NCBI GenBank assembly: GCA_902602515.1
Contig: CACKRG010000003.1
Location: forward strand, 1 to 64,000
Direction: 5' to 3'
DNA: 64,000 nt
Origin: an uncultured Alphaproteobacteria bacterium
Lineage (GTDB): Bacteria > Pseudomonadota > Alphaproteobacteria > HIMB59 > GCA-002718135
In this document: positions 36,824 to 46,388 of the stretch, in pieces
Layout: each line of letters begins with the position of its first letter
Numbering within the stretch: the first letter of the stretch is position 1
Notes under the pieces: generated by a model
Seen by the model: only the letters and a program-made list of their open reading frames with translations
Database searches by the model: none
Told to the model about the DNA's origin: nothing
Made by a program: the position numbers and the translations under genes

Positions 36824-37702
36824 ATGAAAAAAATTAAATTTTTTTTTTCTTTTATAGCTATTGTTACTATTATTTTTTTTATTTTTATTTATGTTTTTTT
36901 AAAAAACCTAAATGAAGACAAGGTAATAGGCGAATTAGAAAAAAAATATAATTTAAACATTAGTCAAGTAAATGAAAGTCAAATCAATGTTTTTCCATAT
37001 ATAAAATATAATACAAGTTTAAAAATTACTAATTTTCAAAATCAATTTAATGTAGATCAGATAGACATCGCAATTTCTCAACCAATTTTTAGTACCCAAG
37101 GCAATTTACATATTTTTTTAGATAATATTTCACTAACAAACTTAAAATTTAGTAATTTGGAAATTAAGGGCAATATAAATTATTTTCAAAATTATATTAC
37201 AAATCAAAATAACTTTGAAAATTTGTTTGATGGAATTTATGAAATTAATGGAAACTTTGAATTACTTACAACTAGTGAGGAGAGGTTTATTATATCATTT
37301 CTAAAATTATTTTTTGAAAATCTGGAAGATAAAGAGAATCAACAATATGCATTCTCAAAACTAATTGATGCATTTGGTAATGACTCTTCAAATTTTACAG
37401 GAAATTTAAAAAAAAATAATAACTTAATAACAAGTAATAATATTCTATTGAATAATAAAGAAAACGAGATCTATATAAAAGGAGAATACAATTACAATAA
37501 AAACTTAGTTAATATAATCTTAGATTTATCTCAAAATAAAGAAATATACTTAACAACTTTTATTCAAGGAGATGTAAGCAATCCAAATATAAGTTTTGAT
37601 AAAAATTCAAAATTGTTTCAAAATATTGATTCTGATAAAAATAATATTATTGAGGATAGCGTTATAAAATTGCTTAATAATTTTTTAAATATTGATGATT
37701 GA
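36824..37702 (+). CDS. AsmA-like membrane-anchored protein
   Basis: A 292-residue protein, unusually rich in Asn, Ile and Lys. The first 30 residues form a single hydrophobic anchor (FFFSFIAIVTIIFFIFIYVFL); the rest is a beta-rich soluble part with repeated strand patterns (LHIFLDNISLTNLKF, LEIKGNI, YEINGNFEL, GNLKKNN). The pattern is like AsmA-domain proteins that act in outer-membrane lipid transport, but the resemblance is weak. It follows the dimethylglycine gene by 18 bases and overlaps the AEC gene. Confidence 0.5.
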   Translation: MKKIKFFFSFIAIVTIIFFIFIYVFLKNLNEDKVIGELEKKYNLNISQVNESQINVFPYIKYNTSLKITNFQNQFNVDQIDIAISQPIFSTQGNLHIFLDNISLTNLKFSNLEIKGNINYFQNYITNQNNFENLFDGIYEINGNFELLTTSEERFIISFLKLFFENLEDKENQQYAFSKLIDAFGNDSSNFTGNLKKNNNLITSNNILLNNKENEIYIKGEYNYNKNLVNIILDLSQNKEIYLTTFIQGDVSNPNISFDKNSKLFQNIDSDKNNIIEDSVIKLLNNFLNIDD

Positions 37703-38633
37703 ATTATTTAATATTGTTGCAAGTGTCTTTGGATATATTATTTTTGGATATTTGGTTAATAAACTAAAATTATTGCCCAAAAAATATATTAATTATTTTG
37801 ATTTTATTGGTTTCAATATTTTATTACCTTTAGCATTAGTTGCTTACTTTTGGCAGGTGTCCTTCCCTGATATCAATTCTATAGGATTAATGATTTCTTT
37901 TTTTGGATCAGGAACTATTATTTTTATAATAGGCTTTTTAATAAGCAAACATTTTTTAAGTTATAAAACTGATGACTCTGCATTATTTGGTCTTGCATCC
38001 TGTTTTGGCAATACTGTGGCTATGGGTATACCACTAATGTACGCTGTGCTTGGACCAATTAATACAATTCCATATATGATTCTTGTTTTTTTTCATGGCA
38101 TAGTTCACTTTACTTACACGGTTATCATTATTGAAGTTTATAGAAATAGGAACAAAAGTATTATTGAAATTTTTTATCAAACTTTATTAGGTATGATAAA
38201 AAATATTGTCTTGTTTGGAATGATTGCTGGAATAATTTTAAATTCTACTGGCTTAAAAATTCCTCTTTATATGGTAAATGTACTAAATATCTTTGTTAAT
38301 CTGGCATTACCAATGGTGCTGATCTCTCTTGGACTTGCTTTAGGTAATTTTCAAATTAGAAGTAATATTAATAGTGCAATTATTTTAACTATTTTAAAAA
38401 ATTTAATTCATCCTATATTAGCATTTTGCATTTCAAAATTTATTTTAAACTTAAATGAACTTTTAGTTATAATTGTAACAATGGCCGCTGCATTACCAAG
38501 TGGATCACAATCTTATTATTTTGCTTACAGATATGATTCACTCAAAGGAATAGTATCTTCTAACGTTGTTTTGAGTACTTTTGTAAGTTTTTTTACACTA
38601 TCTTTGCTATTATTATTTTTTAATCTTACGTAG
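37695..38633 (+). CDS. AEC (auxin efflux carrier) family transporter
   Basis: A 312-residue membrane protein with about ten hydrophobic segments and the AEC features: FGYIIFGYLVNKL at the start, SCFGNTVAMGIPL in the middle helix and AAALPSGSQSYYFAYRY near the end. Bacterial members carry malate, malonate or other small organic acids. The start is taken as the ATG at 37695, overlapping the end of the previous gene by 8 bases; a TTG one codon earlier is possible. It ends the plus-strand run beginning at 28941 and overlaps the TPR gene's stop by 8 bases. Confidence 0.84.
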   Translation: MIELFNIVASVFGYIIFGYLVNKLKLLPKKYINYFDFIGFNILLPLALVAYFWQVSFPDINSIGLMISFFGSGTIIFIIGFLISKHFLSYKTDDSALFGLASCFGNTVAMGIPLMYAVLGPINTIPYMILVFFHGIVHFTYTVIIIEVYRNRNKSIIEIFYQTLLGMIKNIVLFGMIAGIILNSTGLKIPLYMVNVLNIFVNLALPMVLISLGLALGNFQIRSNINSAIILTILKNLIHPILAFCISKFILNLNELLVIIVTMAAALPSGSQSYYFAYRYDSLKGIVSSNVVLSTFVSFFTLSLLLLFFNLT

Positions 38634-39171
38634 ATTGAGAAATAAAAGACATTATGTTTTCTTTTTTTTCTATAGTTTTTAAGCTAAAAGGAAATATTTC
38701 TAACATTTTATCATAAACGTCAATCGCTTGTTGAAATTGTCCTTTATGAATAAAAATTAAACCCATTCCATCTAAAGCTCCAAAATGCCTAGGTTCTAAT
38801 TCTAATGTTTTAATTATATCTTGCATTGATTTATCAAAATCACCCATCATAAAATAAACAGTTGCTCTTTTATTCCAAGCTTCAGCAAAATTAGGATCTT
38901 CTTCTATCAAATTATTGAAAAATCTTACTGCAAGTGGATAATTTCTTATACTCATTGCTTGAATACCTTTTTCAAAATATTCTATTACTTTTGGGTCATC
39001 TACTTCATACCATATGTCCCAAATATCTTTAATAATATCGCTAATTTCTTGTTGATTTTCTGTCTTGTTAAGTTTTTTAAATAAGTTATTTAGTCTTGGA
39101 TCATTCTGATCAGCCTTAACGCTGGTATAAGATAAGAATAAAAAAATAATAATACTAATTACTTTAAACAT
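38626..39171 (-). CDS. secreted TPR protein
   Basis: A 181-residue protein with a signal peptide (FKVISIIIFLFLSYTSVKA) and about three tetratricopeptide repeats between residues 65 and 165 (for example YPLAVRFFNNLIEEDPNFAEAW and GQFQQAIDVYDKML). The start is set at the ATG at 39171 because it puts the signal peptide at the very N-terminus; a longer in-frame version from 39237 adds 22 unrelated residues. It is periplasmic and probably a protein-interaction scaffold. It overlaps the TIGR03643 gene start region by 8 bases. Confidence 0.83.
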   Translation of the reverse strand: MFKVISIIIFLFLSYTSVKADQNDPRLNNLFKKLNKTENQQEISDIIKDIWDIWYEVDDPKVIEYFEKGIQAMSIRNYPLAVRFFNNLIEEDPNFAEAWNKRATVYFMMGDFDKSMQDIIKTLELEPRHFGALDGMGLIFIHKGQFQQAIDVYDKMLEIFPFSLKTIEKKENIMSFISQST

Positions 39172-39397
39172 AACTCTGAAATTTAAATGGTTTTTCAGAT
39201 AAAATTCTTTTTTTCTCATGTTTTCTAGTTCTTCCATTAACTCTTGCTCTCCATAATTTAAAAGACCTTGGTCGGAGGTTTTTTCTCATTATTTTTATAA
39301 CCTCTGATTCGGTAATACCGTGAATTCTTTTTATTTTTTCAAAAGAAGTTTTATCACACCAGGCTAATTTAATAATATTGTCTATATTCTCCTGCAT
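39164..39397 (-). CDS. TIGR03643/DUF2805 family protein
   Basis: A 77-residue basic protein matching the small TIGR03643/DUF2805 family: IIKLAWCDKTSFEKIKRIHG, then ITESEVIKIMRKNL, then RSFKLWRARVNGRTRKHEK. The first half looks like a helix-turn-helix, so it might bind DNA, but no function is established. It overlaps the TPR gene by 8 bases in the same direction and is divergent from the GST gene by 39 bases. Confidence 0.8.
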   Translation of the reverse strand: MQENIDNIIKLAWCDKTSFEKIKRIHGITESEVIKIMRKNLRPRSFKLWRARVNGRTRKHEKKRILSEKPFKFQSYV

Positions 39398-39436
39398 ATT
39401 ATCAATATAGTTCTTAAATAATTAAATTCTAAGAAA

Positions 39437-40060
39437 ATGATTGATTTGTATTCTTCTCCGACTCCAAATGGACGAAAAATTACTATTATGCTTGAAGAAT
39501 TGGGTGTGGAATACAATCCAATTTTTATTGATTTAGATCAAAAGAAACAATTCTCAGAAGATTTTTCAAAAATTTCTCCAAGTAATAAAATTCCAGTGAT
39601 TGTGGATAAAGATAATAATCAAATAATTTTCGAATCGGGAGCTATTCTTCTTTATCTTGCAGAGAAATACAACAAATTTGTGAATGAAGAATATTATTGG
39701 GAAATTATCCAATGGGTTTTTTTCCAAATGGCATATGTAGGACCAATGCTTGGTCAAGCACACCAGTATTTATTTTATAATCCAGGTAAAAGTAAATTTG
39801 CTGAAGAAAAGACTAGAGGTTATACAAAACACATTTATGAAATATTAGATAAGAGATTATCAAAACAAGAATATTTTTCAAACGAATACACAATAGCAGA
39901 TATTGCAATCTGGCCATGGACTGCACGATTTGAAAGACATCAGATTGATTTAAATAATTATCCAAATGTTTTACGTTGGTACTTACAAATATCTAAGAGA
40001 CCTGCAGTGATAAAAGGCTACAATGTGGTTGGTAATTTTTTTGAAATTCCAAAACCTTAA
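39437..40060 (+). CDS. glutathione S-transferase (nu/YfcG-like)
   Basis: A 207-residue GST. The thioredoxin-fold half begins SPTPNGRKITIMLEEL, as in the Nu/YfcG class, where Asn and Thr replace the usual catalytic Tyr or Ser; the NKIPVI and FESGAILLYLAEKY segments bind glutathione. The helical half has the EYTIADIAIWPW motif. It probably acts as a glutathione-dependent disulfide reductase. It overlaps the LysE gene's stop by 4 bases, on the opposite strand. Confidence 0.88.
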   Translation: MIDLYSSPTPNGRKITIMLEELGVEYNPIFIDLDQKKQFSEDFSKISPSNKIPVIVDKDNNQIIFESGAILLYLAEKYNKFVNEEYYWEIIQWVFFQMAYVGPMLGQAHQYLFYNPGKSKFAEEKTRGYTKHIYEILDKRLSKQEYFSNEYTIADIAIWPWTARFERHQIDLNNYPNVLRWYLQISKRPAVIKGYNVVGNFFEIPKP

Positions 40061-40665
40061 GTGTTATATAAGAAAACTGATGCAGCAGTTGCAATAAGCA
40101 TAATTGCTAAGATCCATTCGACGATTTTCTTTAGTTTTTCATTATTTAAATAATTACGAATTACACTTCCACCATATGCCCATACACTTATAGAGGGTAT
40201 ATTTACAACTGTAGACATTATAACCATAAATAAAGTTCCAATAAAAATATTTTCTCCCTTTGGATAATATAATGTAACGGCTGTAGAACAAATTACCCAT
40301 GCTTTTGGATTTACAAATTGAAATAAAATAGCTTCATAATATTTTAAAGGTCTAGATCTATCTTCTGTTTTTGTAATATTGAGAGATCCAAACATTTTGT
40401 ATGCCAAATAAAGAATGTATGCTGATCCTACATATCTTAAAATATCGTAAAGAATCGGATATCTAATGAATAAAGTTCCCAAACCTAAACAAACCAAAGC
40501 AAGCTGAAGACCGTGACCTGTAGGGATACCTAAAATATTAGGAATTGATCTAGCAAAACCAAATTTTATACCAGATGCCGTCAATATACTATTATTTGGT
40601 CCGGGAGTTACATACATAATAAAATTATAGACTGCTAAAGCTAAAATTAACTCCCAACTGATCAC
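40057..40665 (-). CDS. LysE family translocator
   Basis: A 202-residue integral membrane protein of the LysE/RhtB amino-acid export family. The hallmarks are an N-terminal TPGPNNSILTASG segment in the second helix, a GIPTGHGLQLALVCLGLG stretch and the FVNPKAWVICSTAV motif. Five to six hydrophobic segments are seen. It exports an unidentified amino acid or metabolite. It lies 5 bases downstream of the YajQ gene, on the same strand. Confidence 0.88.
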   Translation of the reverse strand: MISWELILALAVYNFIMYVTPGPNNSILTASGIKFGFARSIPNILGIPTGHGLQLALVCLGLGTLFIRYPILYDILRYVGSAYILYLAYKMFGSLNITKTEDRSRPLKYYEAILFQFVNPKAWVICSTAVTLYYPKGENIFIGTLFMVIMSTVVNIPSISVWAYGGSVIRNYLNNEKLKKIVEWILAIMLIATAASVFLYNT

Positions 40666-40670
40666 TATTT

Positions 40671-41156
40671 CTAGTCTCTAAAATTTATAAATTGTACAGG
40701 AATACCAATATTAGAATCTTCTATAAGTTTCATAACACTTTGCAAGTCATCTTTTTTCTTTCCATCAATGCGAAGTTCATTTCCATTTATTTTAACTTGA
40801 ACTTTTAATTTAGAACTTTTGACATCAGCTGTAATTTTTTTACATAATGTTTGCTCAATTCCTTCAATTAAATCGTAAGTTTGTCTAATTTTATTTCCTC
40901 CAGCTTTTTCTAATTCCTTTTTTTTTAAACATAGAGGATCAACTTTCCTTCTTACAAAATGTGTTACAAGCATGTCGTTTACTTGTCCTGCTTTCATTTC
41001 ATCATCAGTTGTAACAATTATAGAATTTTCTTTTTTTTCTATTGAGGTATCTGAACCCTTAAAATCATATCTTGTTGTAATTTCCCTTGTTGCATTACCA
41101 ATGGCATTGTCTATTTCTTGATGGTCTAATCTACTAACTACATCAAAACTGGGCAT
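40671..41156 (-). CDS. YajQ family nucleotide-binding protein
   Basis: A 161-residue YajQ-like protein. The family opening MPSFDVVSR, then EIDNAIGNATREITTRYDFKGSD, and the closing DDLQSVM and PVQFINFRD are all intact. YajQ proteins have two ferredoxin-like RNA-binding folds; some bind cyclic di-GMP. Length is normal. It lies 5 bases downstream of rmuC. Nothing in the sequence says which ligand it binds here. Confidence 0.93.
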   Translation of the reverse strand: MPSFDVVSRLDHQEIDNAIGNATREITTRYDFKGSDTSIEKKENSIIVTTDDEMKAGQVNDMLVTHFVRRKVDPLCLKKKELEKAGGNKIRQTYDLIEGIEQTLCKKITADVKSSKLKVQVKINGNELRIDGKKKDDLQSVMKLIEDSNIGIPVQFINFRD

Positions 41157-41161
41157 ATAAT

Positions 41162-42121
41162 TTATCCTATGACATCGTCATTACTATCTGGCAACTGTTT
41201 TTTAGTACTTAATCTTCCTAATTTTTTCATCTTTTCAACTTTTTTTGTCAAACTACCTGATCCATCTTGTAATCTTAGCTTAGCTTCATCCATTTTTGTT
41301 TTTGCTAAATCTAATGATTGATTTGCTTTAACAAAAGATTCATAAACACTTACAGTTTTATCGTAAATATCGGATGCTGCAGATGCAATATCTTTAATGG
41401 TTTTAGATTGTTTATCCACTCTCCACATATTTTCTACTGCTTTAAGAAGAAAGGGTAGTGTCGAAGGACCAACAATAATTATTTTATTATTCCAGGATTC
41501 TTCAATTAGTTTATTTGCCTCATTATAAAGAGTTAGTAAAGCTGGTTCAATTGGCACAAACATAAGAACATTATCAATGGTGTTGATACCATAAATTTTT
41601 GCATAATTATCTTTACTCAAATTACGAATAGAAGATTTTGTAGAATCTATAAATTTCTTTAGAAAAATTTTTTTTTGCTGACTATCATTTGTATTTGAAT
41701 AATCATGCCATGACTCTAATGACACTTTAGAGTCAATTATTATATGGCGATTACCAGGCATATGAACAACAACATCTGGTTTTTGCAAATTCCCTTCTTC
41801 ATCTCTAAAGGATTTCTGTGTTGAGTATTCCTCACCTTCTCTTAAACCTACATTGTCTAAAATATTTTTAAGTACAAATTCACCCCATGGGCCCTGCTGT
41901 AAAGCACCTCCTCTAATCAAAGTATTTTCAATTCTATCTTGTGCTAGATTGAAATTCTGAAGTGATTGTTGAATAGACTGCATATGATTTTTTAATGATA
42001 TCAGATCAGTATCTTCTTTTACTTCAATTTTTTTTTCTTTTCGTAAAAAGAATAAAAGTGAGAAAAATCCAATTCCGGAAAAAAAACCTATAAAAAAAAC
42101 TAGATATAAATTATCAAACAT
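41162..42121 (-). CDS. rmuC: RmuC family DNA recombination protein
   Basis: A 319-residue RmuC. An N-terminal hydrophobic anchor (LYLVFFIGFFSGIGFFSLLFFL) is followed by a short coiled coil, then the nuclease-like core with GPWGEFVLKNILDNVGL, KPDVVVHMPGNRHIIIDSKVSL and MFVPIEPAL. RmuC limits inversions at short repeats. It is shorter than E. coli RmuC because the coiled coil is reduced. It is 3 bases downstream of the YqaA gene. Confidence 0.9.
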   Translation of the reverse strand: MFDNLYLVFFIGFFSGIGFFSLLFFLRKEKKIEVKEDTDLISLKNHMQSIQQSLQNFNLAQDRIENTLIRGGALQQGPWGEFVLKNILDNVGLREGEEYSTQKSFRDEEGNLQKPDVVVHMPGNRHIIIDSKVSLESWHDYSNTNDSQQKKIFLKKFIDSTKSSIRNLSKDNYAKIYGINTIDNVLMFVPIEPALLTLYNEANKLIEESWNNKIIIVGPSTLPFLLKAVENMWRVDKQSKTIKDIASAASDIYDKTVSVYESFVKANQSLDLAKTKMDEAKLRLQDGSGSLTKKVEKMKKLGRLSTKKQLPDSNDDVIG

Positions 42122-42124
42122 TGA

Positions 42125-42547
42125 CTAAATAATTATAAAATAAATATATATTAGCAAATATCTAGCAACTTTCCCAATAGATACAAAGATTAAAAAGAAT
42201 AAAATATTGTACCTAAAGGTACCAGCAGCGAAAGCTATTGGATCTCCAATAAAAGGAACCCATGAAAATAATAAAGACCACTTTCCATATTTTTTAAAAA
42301 TATCTGAGGCTTTTTGAAATAAAAATTTATTTATAGGAAACCAAGGCTTTTTTATAAAGAAATTTACAAAATATCCAAATACCCAACTAATTACAGAACC
42401 TAAAATATTACCTAATGATGCGTAAAATAATAATAAGAACACATCAGATTTTTGTGATAATAAAAGTGTTACTAAATATGCTTCTGAAGCAAACGGAAAA
42501 AATGTACCTAAGCTAAGGCAAAAAATAAATAGTGAAAAGTAGATCAA
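42125..42547 (-). CDS. YqaA-type SNARE-associated membrane protein
   Basis: A 140-residue membrane protein of the DedA/VTT superfamily, YqaA subgroup. About four hydrophobic segments are visible with the GSVISWVFGYF and FSWVPFIGDPIAFAAGTFR motifs. Superfamily members affect membrane homeostasis and lipid scrambling. The C-terminus is entirely hydrophobic. It is the first gene of the minus run YqaA-rmuC-yajQ-lysE and is divergent from the M24 peptidase gene by 49 bases. Confidence 0.84.
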   Translation of the reverse strand: MIYFSLFIFCLSLGTFFPFASEAYLVTLLLSQKSDVFLLLFYASLGNILGSVISWVFGYFVNFFIKKPWFPINKFLFQKASDIFKKYGKWSLLFSWVPFIGDPIAFAAGTFRYNILFFLIFVSIGKVARYLLIYIYFIII

Positions 42548-42596
42548 ATTATTTGTTATTTCTAATTAATGTTAATAGTATGATACTTATCAATTT

Positions 42597-43748
42597 ATGA
42601 ACGATTTTCCAAAAGAAGAATTTACTAATCGAATTTCTAAAATCCAAGAAAATTTAGAGCAAGAAAATATTGAAGCCATAATTATTACTTCACCATCAAA
42701 TTTTAGATATTTTTCTGGGTTAGACAGCAACTTTTGGGAAAGCCCTACTAGACCATGGTTTTTAATAATCTCAAAAAATAAACCTATAAAAGCAATCATT
42801 CCATCGATTGGTATTACTGCAATTGAAAAAACTTTCATAAATAACATTGAAGTTTGGCAATCACCCAATCCAAATGATGAAGGGGTATCATTACTAAAAA
42901 ATACAATTAAAAGTTATCCAAAAAATTCTAATATTGGTTTTGAACTGGCAAATGAAACTCATTTAAGAATGAGTATTCAGGATTATATTAAAATTAAAGA
43001 AGAATTATCAGATTACAACTTTGTAGATTGTAGTAAAGTTATTTGGAATTTAAGAAAGATTAAATCTAAAATTGAAATTGAATATATTTCAAAGGTTTGT
43101 TCAATAGCAAGTAAAGTGTTCGATAATTTTCCTGATAAAATTTATCCTAAAATTAATGAACGTGAGGCTACTTCTATATTTAAAAAGGAATTAATTAATA
43201 ACGGTGTTGATTATATTATGTATATGGCATGTGCATCCGGTCAAGGTGGTTATGATCAAATTATTGCTAACCCAACTGAAAAACAATTAAATAATGGAGA
43301 TATCCTAATTATTGATACTGGCTCTACTGTAAATGGTTATTTTTGTGACTTCGATAGAAATTTTGGATTTGGTAAAATTAACCAAATTTCTTTAGATGCC
43401 TATACAAAATTATGGGAAGCTATTGAGTCTACTTTAGAAATTATTAAGCCAGGAATTAGTTGTGCAGAAATATATTCATCACTATCAAATTATCTTTTAA
43501 AAGAAAATAATAATAATGGCAGTGTGGGACGAATGGGTCATGGTCTTGGTTTACAATTGACTGAACCGCCCAGTATAATGCAAAGTGATCAAACTATTCT
43601 AGAAAAAAATATGATTATAACTCTTGAACCCTCAATAGAACTAAGTAAAAATACAATAATAGTTCAAGAAGAGAATATATTAATAACTGAAGATGGATAC
43701 AAACTTTTAAGTACTAGAACACCAGAAAAGTTACCTATTATAAATTAA
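42597..43748 (+). CDS. M24 family metallopeptidase (Xaa-Pro/creatinase-like)
   Basis: A 383-residue pita-bread enzyme. The N-terminal creatinase domain (NFRYFSGLDSNFWESP) is followed by the catalytic domain, with metal ligands D240 and D251 in DTGSTVNGYFCD, a His in MGHGLGLQLTE, Glu in TLEPSI and Glu in VQEENI. It could be an Xaa-Pro dipeptidase or an amidinohydrolase such as ectoine hydrolase; the sequence alone does not decide. It stops one base before the ABC operon stop on the opposite strand. Confidence 0.86.
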   Translation: MNDFPKEEFTNRISKIQENLEQENIEAIIITSPSNFRYFSGLDSNFWESPTRPWFLIISKNKPIKAIIPSIGITAIEKTFINNIEVWQSPNPNDEGVSLLKNTIKSYPKNSNIGFELANETHLRMSIQDYIKIKEELSDYNFVDCSKVIWNLRKIKSKIEIEYISKVCSIASKVFDNFPDKIYPKINEREATSIFKKELINNGVDYIMYMACASGQGGYDQIIANPTEKQLNNGDILIIDTGSTVNGYFCDFDRNFGFGKINQISLDAYTKLWEAIESTLEIIKPGISCAEIYSSLSNYLLKENNNNGSVGRMGHGLGLQLTEPPSIMQSDQTILEKNMIITLEPSIELSKNTIIVQEENILITEDGYKLLSTRTPEKLPIIN

Positions 43749-45467
43749 TTATATAATTGATTCAATTTTTGGCATTAATCTAATAAGCTCTTTTGTGTAG
43801 TTATGCTCTGGATTATTAAATAATTCCTCAGTATCTTTAGTTTCGCACATAATACCATTTTTAAGAACAATAATTCTATTACACATTTGTCTAATTACTG
43901 GAAGATCATGACTTATAAATAACATTGTTAAGTGAAGTTCATCTTGAATATCTTTAAGGAGGTTTAATATTTGTGCTTGTATACTTACATCTAAAGCAGA
44001 TGTTGGTTCGTCACATATTAATAGTCGAGGTCTTGTAGCTAAAGCTCTAGCAATCGATATTCTTTGTCTTTGTCCTCCTGAAAATTCGTGTGGATATCGA
44101 TCTAATGATTGTCTTGTCATCCCAACAATATCAATCAAATCATAAACATTTTGAATAAGTTCACCTTTACTAATATTTTTTTGAAAAAATTTAATTGGTT
44201 CAGATATTATATCTCTTACTTTAAATCTTGGATTTAATGATGAATAGGGATCTTGAAATATCATCTGGATTTGCCCCCTACTCTTATCTATTTGATATTT
44301 TTTATTTGAATTATATAGTGAGAGATCGTTATAATAAATTTCTCCACTATTAGGTTTAACTAAACCTGTAATAATTTTTGCTATAGTTGATTTTCCTGAA
44401 CCAGATTCACCAACTAATCCAAGAGTTTCTCCTTCAAATAGTTCAAAGGATACATTATCAACTGCTTTAACAGCTTTATTAGTTTCATTATTTTTTAATC
44501 CAAAAGAAATCTTACTTCCAAGTGATTTATCATCAAATATTTTACTAATATTATTTAATTTCAATAATTTTTGATTCTTATTTTCTCTTATTCCCCAAGA
44601 TTTAATTATATTTTTTGTTAGATTTTTAGAGTCAGATGTAATTTCTTTTCCTTCTGGACTAATTAATTTGAATCTATCAATTTTTTTATTTGTTGGAGGA
44701 ACAGAAATTACCAAACTTTTGGCTTCATTAGATTTTGGGTTAGTTAAAAGTTCCTTAGTATCACCCTGCTCAACAATAAGACCATGTCTCATTACAATTA
44801 CTTTATTAGTTGTCTCAGCAATAACACCCATATCGTGTGTTATAATTATAACACCAAGATTTCTTTTTTTTGTTAAATCTTTTAGTAATTCTAAAATTTG
44901 ATACTGAATACTAACATCTAGGGCAGTAGTAGGTTCATCTGCTATAATTAAATCTGGCTCACAACTTATCGCTAAAGCTATAACTACTCTCTGTCGCATG
45001 CCACCACTAAATTGATGTGGATAATCTTCAATTCGTTTTTCTGCATTTTCTATTCCAACTTCTTTTAATAATTGGATAGATTTTTTAAGTGCATCTTTAT
45101 AAGTTAAATTTAAATGTGTTTGAATAGTCTCAATTAATTGATCTTTTATTTTAAAGAGGGGATTTAATGATGTTTGAGGATCTTGAAAAACAAATCCAAT
45201 TTTCTTTCCTCGAAATTTCTGAATAATTCCATTATTATCTCTTAATTCATCATTATCAATTTTTATTGATCCATTAGTTATCTCACCTGGAGGATCAATT
45301 AAATCTATTATAGCATTTGCAATTGTAGATTTGCCAGAACCGGACTCTCCTACTATGCCTAATATTTCCCCTCTTTCCAATTTGAATTCTACGTTTTTAC
45401 TAGCCACGATTGTTTCTTTTCTCGTTGGATAACTAATATTTAAATTTTTAACTTCTAAAAAACTCAT
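43749..45467 (-). CDS. peptide/nickel-type ABC transporter, fused dual ATPase
   Basis: A 572-residue ATPase with two complete ABC domains on one chain, DppD- and DppF-like. Walker A GESGSGKST occurs twice, with signature FSGGMRQR in the first and FSGGQRQR in the second, and DEPTTALD and DEPTSALD Walker B segments. I set the start at the ATG at 45467, whose ATGA overlap with the permease stop is classic coupling, rather than an in-frame ATG 13 codons earlier inside that gene. It powers the importer encoded upstream. Confidence 0.93.
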   Translation of the reverse strand: MSFLEVKNLNISYPTRKETIVASKNVEFKLERGEILGIVGESGSGKSTIANAIIDLIDPPGEITNGSIKIDNDELRDNNGIIQKFRGKKIGFVFQDPQTSLNPLFKIKDQLIETIQTHLNLTYKDALKKSIQLLKEVGIENAEKRIEDYPHQFSGGMRQRVVIALAISCEPDLIIADEPTTALDVSIQYQILELLKDLTKKRNLGVIIITHDMGVIAETTNKVIVMRHGLIVEQGDTKELLTNPKSNEAKSLVISVPPTNKKIDRFKLISPEGKEITSDSKNLTKNIIKSWGIRENKNQKLLKLNNISKIFDDKSLGSKISFGLKNNETNKAVKAVDNVSFELFEGETLGLVGESGSGKSTIAKIITGLVKPNSGEIYYNDLSLYNSNKKYQIDKSRGQIQMIFQDPYSSLNPRFKVRDIISEPIKFFQKNISKGELIQNVYDLIDIVGMTRQSLDRYPHEFSGGQRQRISIARALATRPRLLICDEPTSALDVSIQAQILNLLKDIQDELHLTMLFISHDLPVIRQMCNRIIVLKNGIMCETKDTEELFNNPEHNYTKELIRLMPKIESII

Positions 45468-46387
45468 CTTTTTTTCAATTTTGGATTTAGAGCATCTCTC
45501 ATCCAATCTCCTAAAAGGTTAATAGATAAAGCTAGTACAATTAAAAATATAGCTGGAAAAAATGTGATCCACCATTCACCTGAAAATAAAAAATTATTTC
45601 CAAACCTTATTAGTGTTCCTAAAGATGGCGTTGTTGGTGGAACTCCAACACCTAAAAAACTTAATGTAGATTCTGTAATAATTGCAAGAGCTAATCCAAT
45701 AGTGGCAATTACTAAAATAGGTCTAAGAATGTTTGGTAAAATATGTTTAAACATTATTAAGACATTCGATAATCCTATAATTCTTGATGCAGATACATAT
45801 TCTTTATTTTTTTCAACTAAAGTAGATGCTCTTGATACTCTTGCGAATTGAGGCCACTCAGATATACCAATAGCAAATATTAAGACATATATTGCCATTT
45901 CATCATGCATTGATTGAGATATAATTGCTCTCGCAATTCCATCTACTAATAATGCCATTAAGATACTTGGAATCGTTAATTGAACATCTGTAAGTCTCAT
46001 AACAATAATTTCATATCTACCACCTATATAACCAGCTGTTATGCCAAGAAAGACCCCAAGTAACATTGCAAATATAATAGATGCAAAACCAACAATTAAT
46101 GAAATTCTTGAACCATAAATCATGGTTGAAAACATATCTCTTCCTTGTTGATCTGTTCCCAAAATAAAACTTGAATTACCACCCTCAGACCATACGGGTG
46201 GAGTAAATGCATCCATTAATGAAACTGATGCTGGATCAAAAGGATTGTATGGCGCAACAATACCTGCAAAAATAGAACAAATTAAAATTATAAAAAAAAT
46301 AGTAGATGATACAACTGCAATCTTGGAATTAAAAAAACTATAGCCAATATCCGTATCATATATTTTGTTATAAGTTTTTAATAACAT
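45464..46387 (-). CDS. ABC transporter permease (DppC-like)
   Basis: A 307-residue inner-membrane permease. The N-terminal OppC-type segment and helix are followed by FILGTDQQGRDMFSTMIYGSR, a typical DppC signature, and the EAA loop around GLSNVLIMFKHILPNILRP. It forms the membrane channel with the DppB-like subunit whose gene lies one base upstream. It overlaps the ATPase gene by 4 bases. Confidence 0.93.
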   Translation of the reverse strand: MLLKTYNKIYDTDIGYSFFNSKIAVVSSTIFFIILICSIFAGIVAPYNPFDPASVSLMDAFTPPVWSEGGNSSFILGTDQQGRDMFSTMIYGSRISLIVGFASIIFAMLLGVFLGITAGYIGGRYEIIVMRLTDVQLTIPSILMALLVDGIARAIISQSMHDEMAIYVLIFAIGISEWPQFARVSRASTLVEKNKEYVSASRIIGLSNVLIMFKHILPNILRPILVIATIGLALAIITESTLSFLGVGVPPTTPSLGTLIRFGNNFLFSGEWWITFFPAIFLIVLALSINLLGDWMRDALNPKLKKR

Positions 46388-46388
46388 T

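Noticed and set aside
45564-45851. 95-codon open frame antisense to the DppC-like permease
   Set aside because: Lies wholly within a conserved permease and has no start signal or family resemblance.
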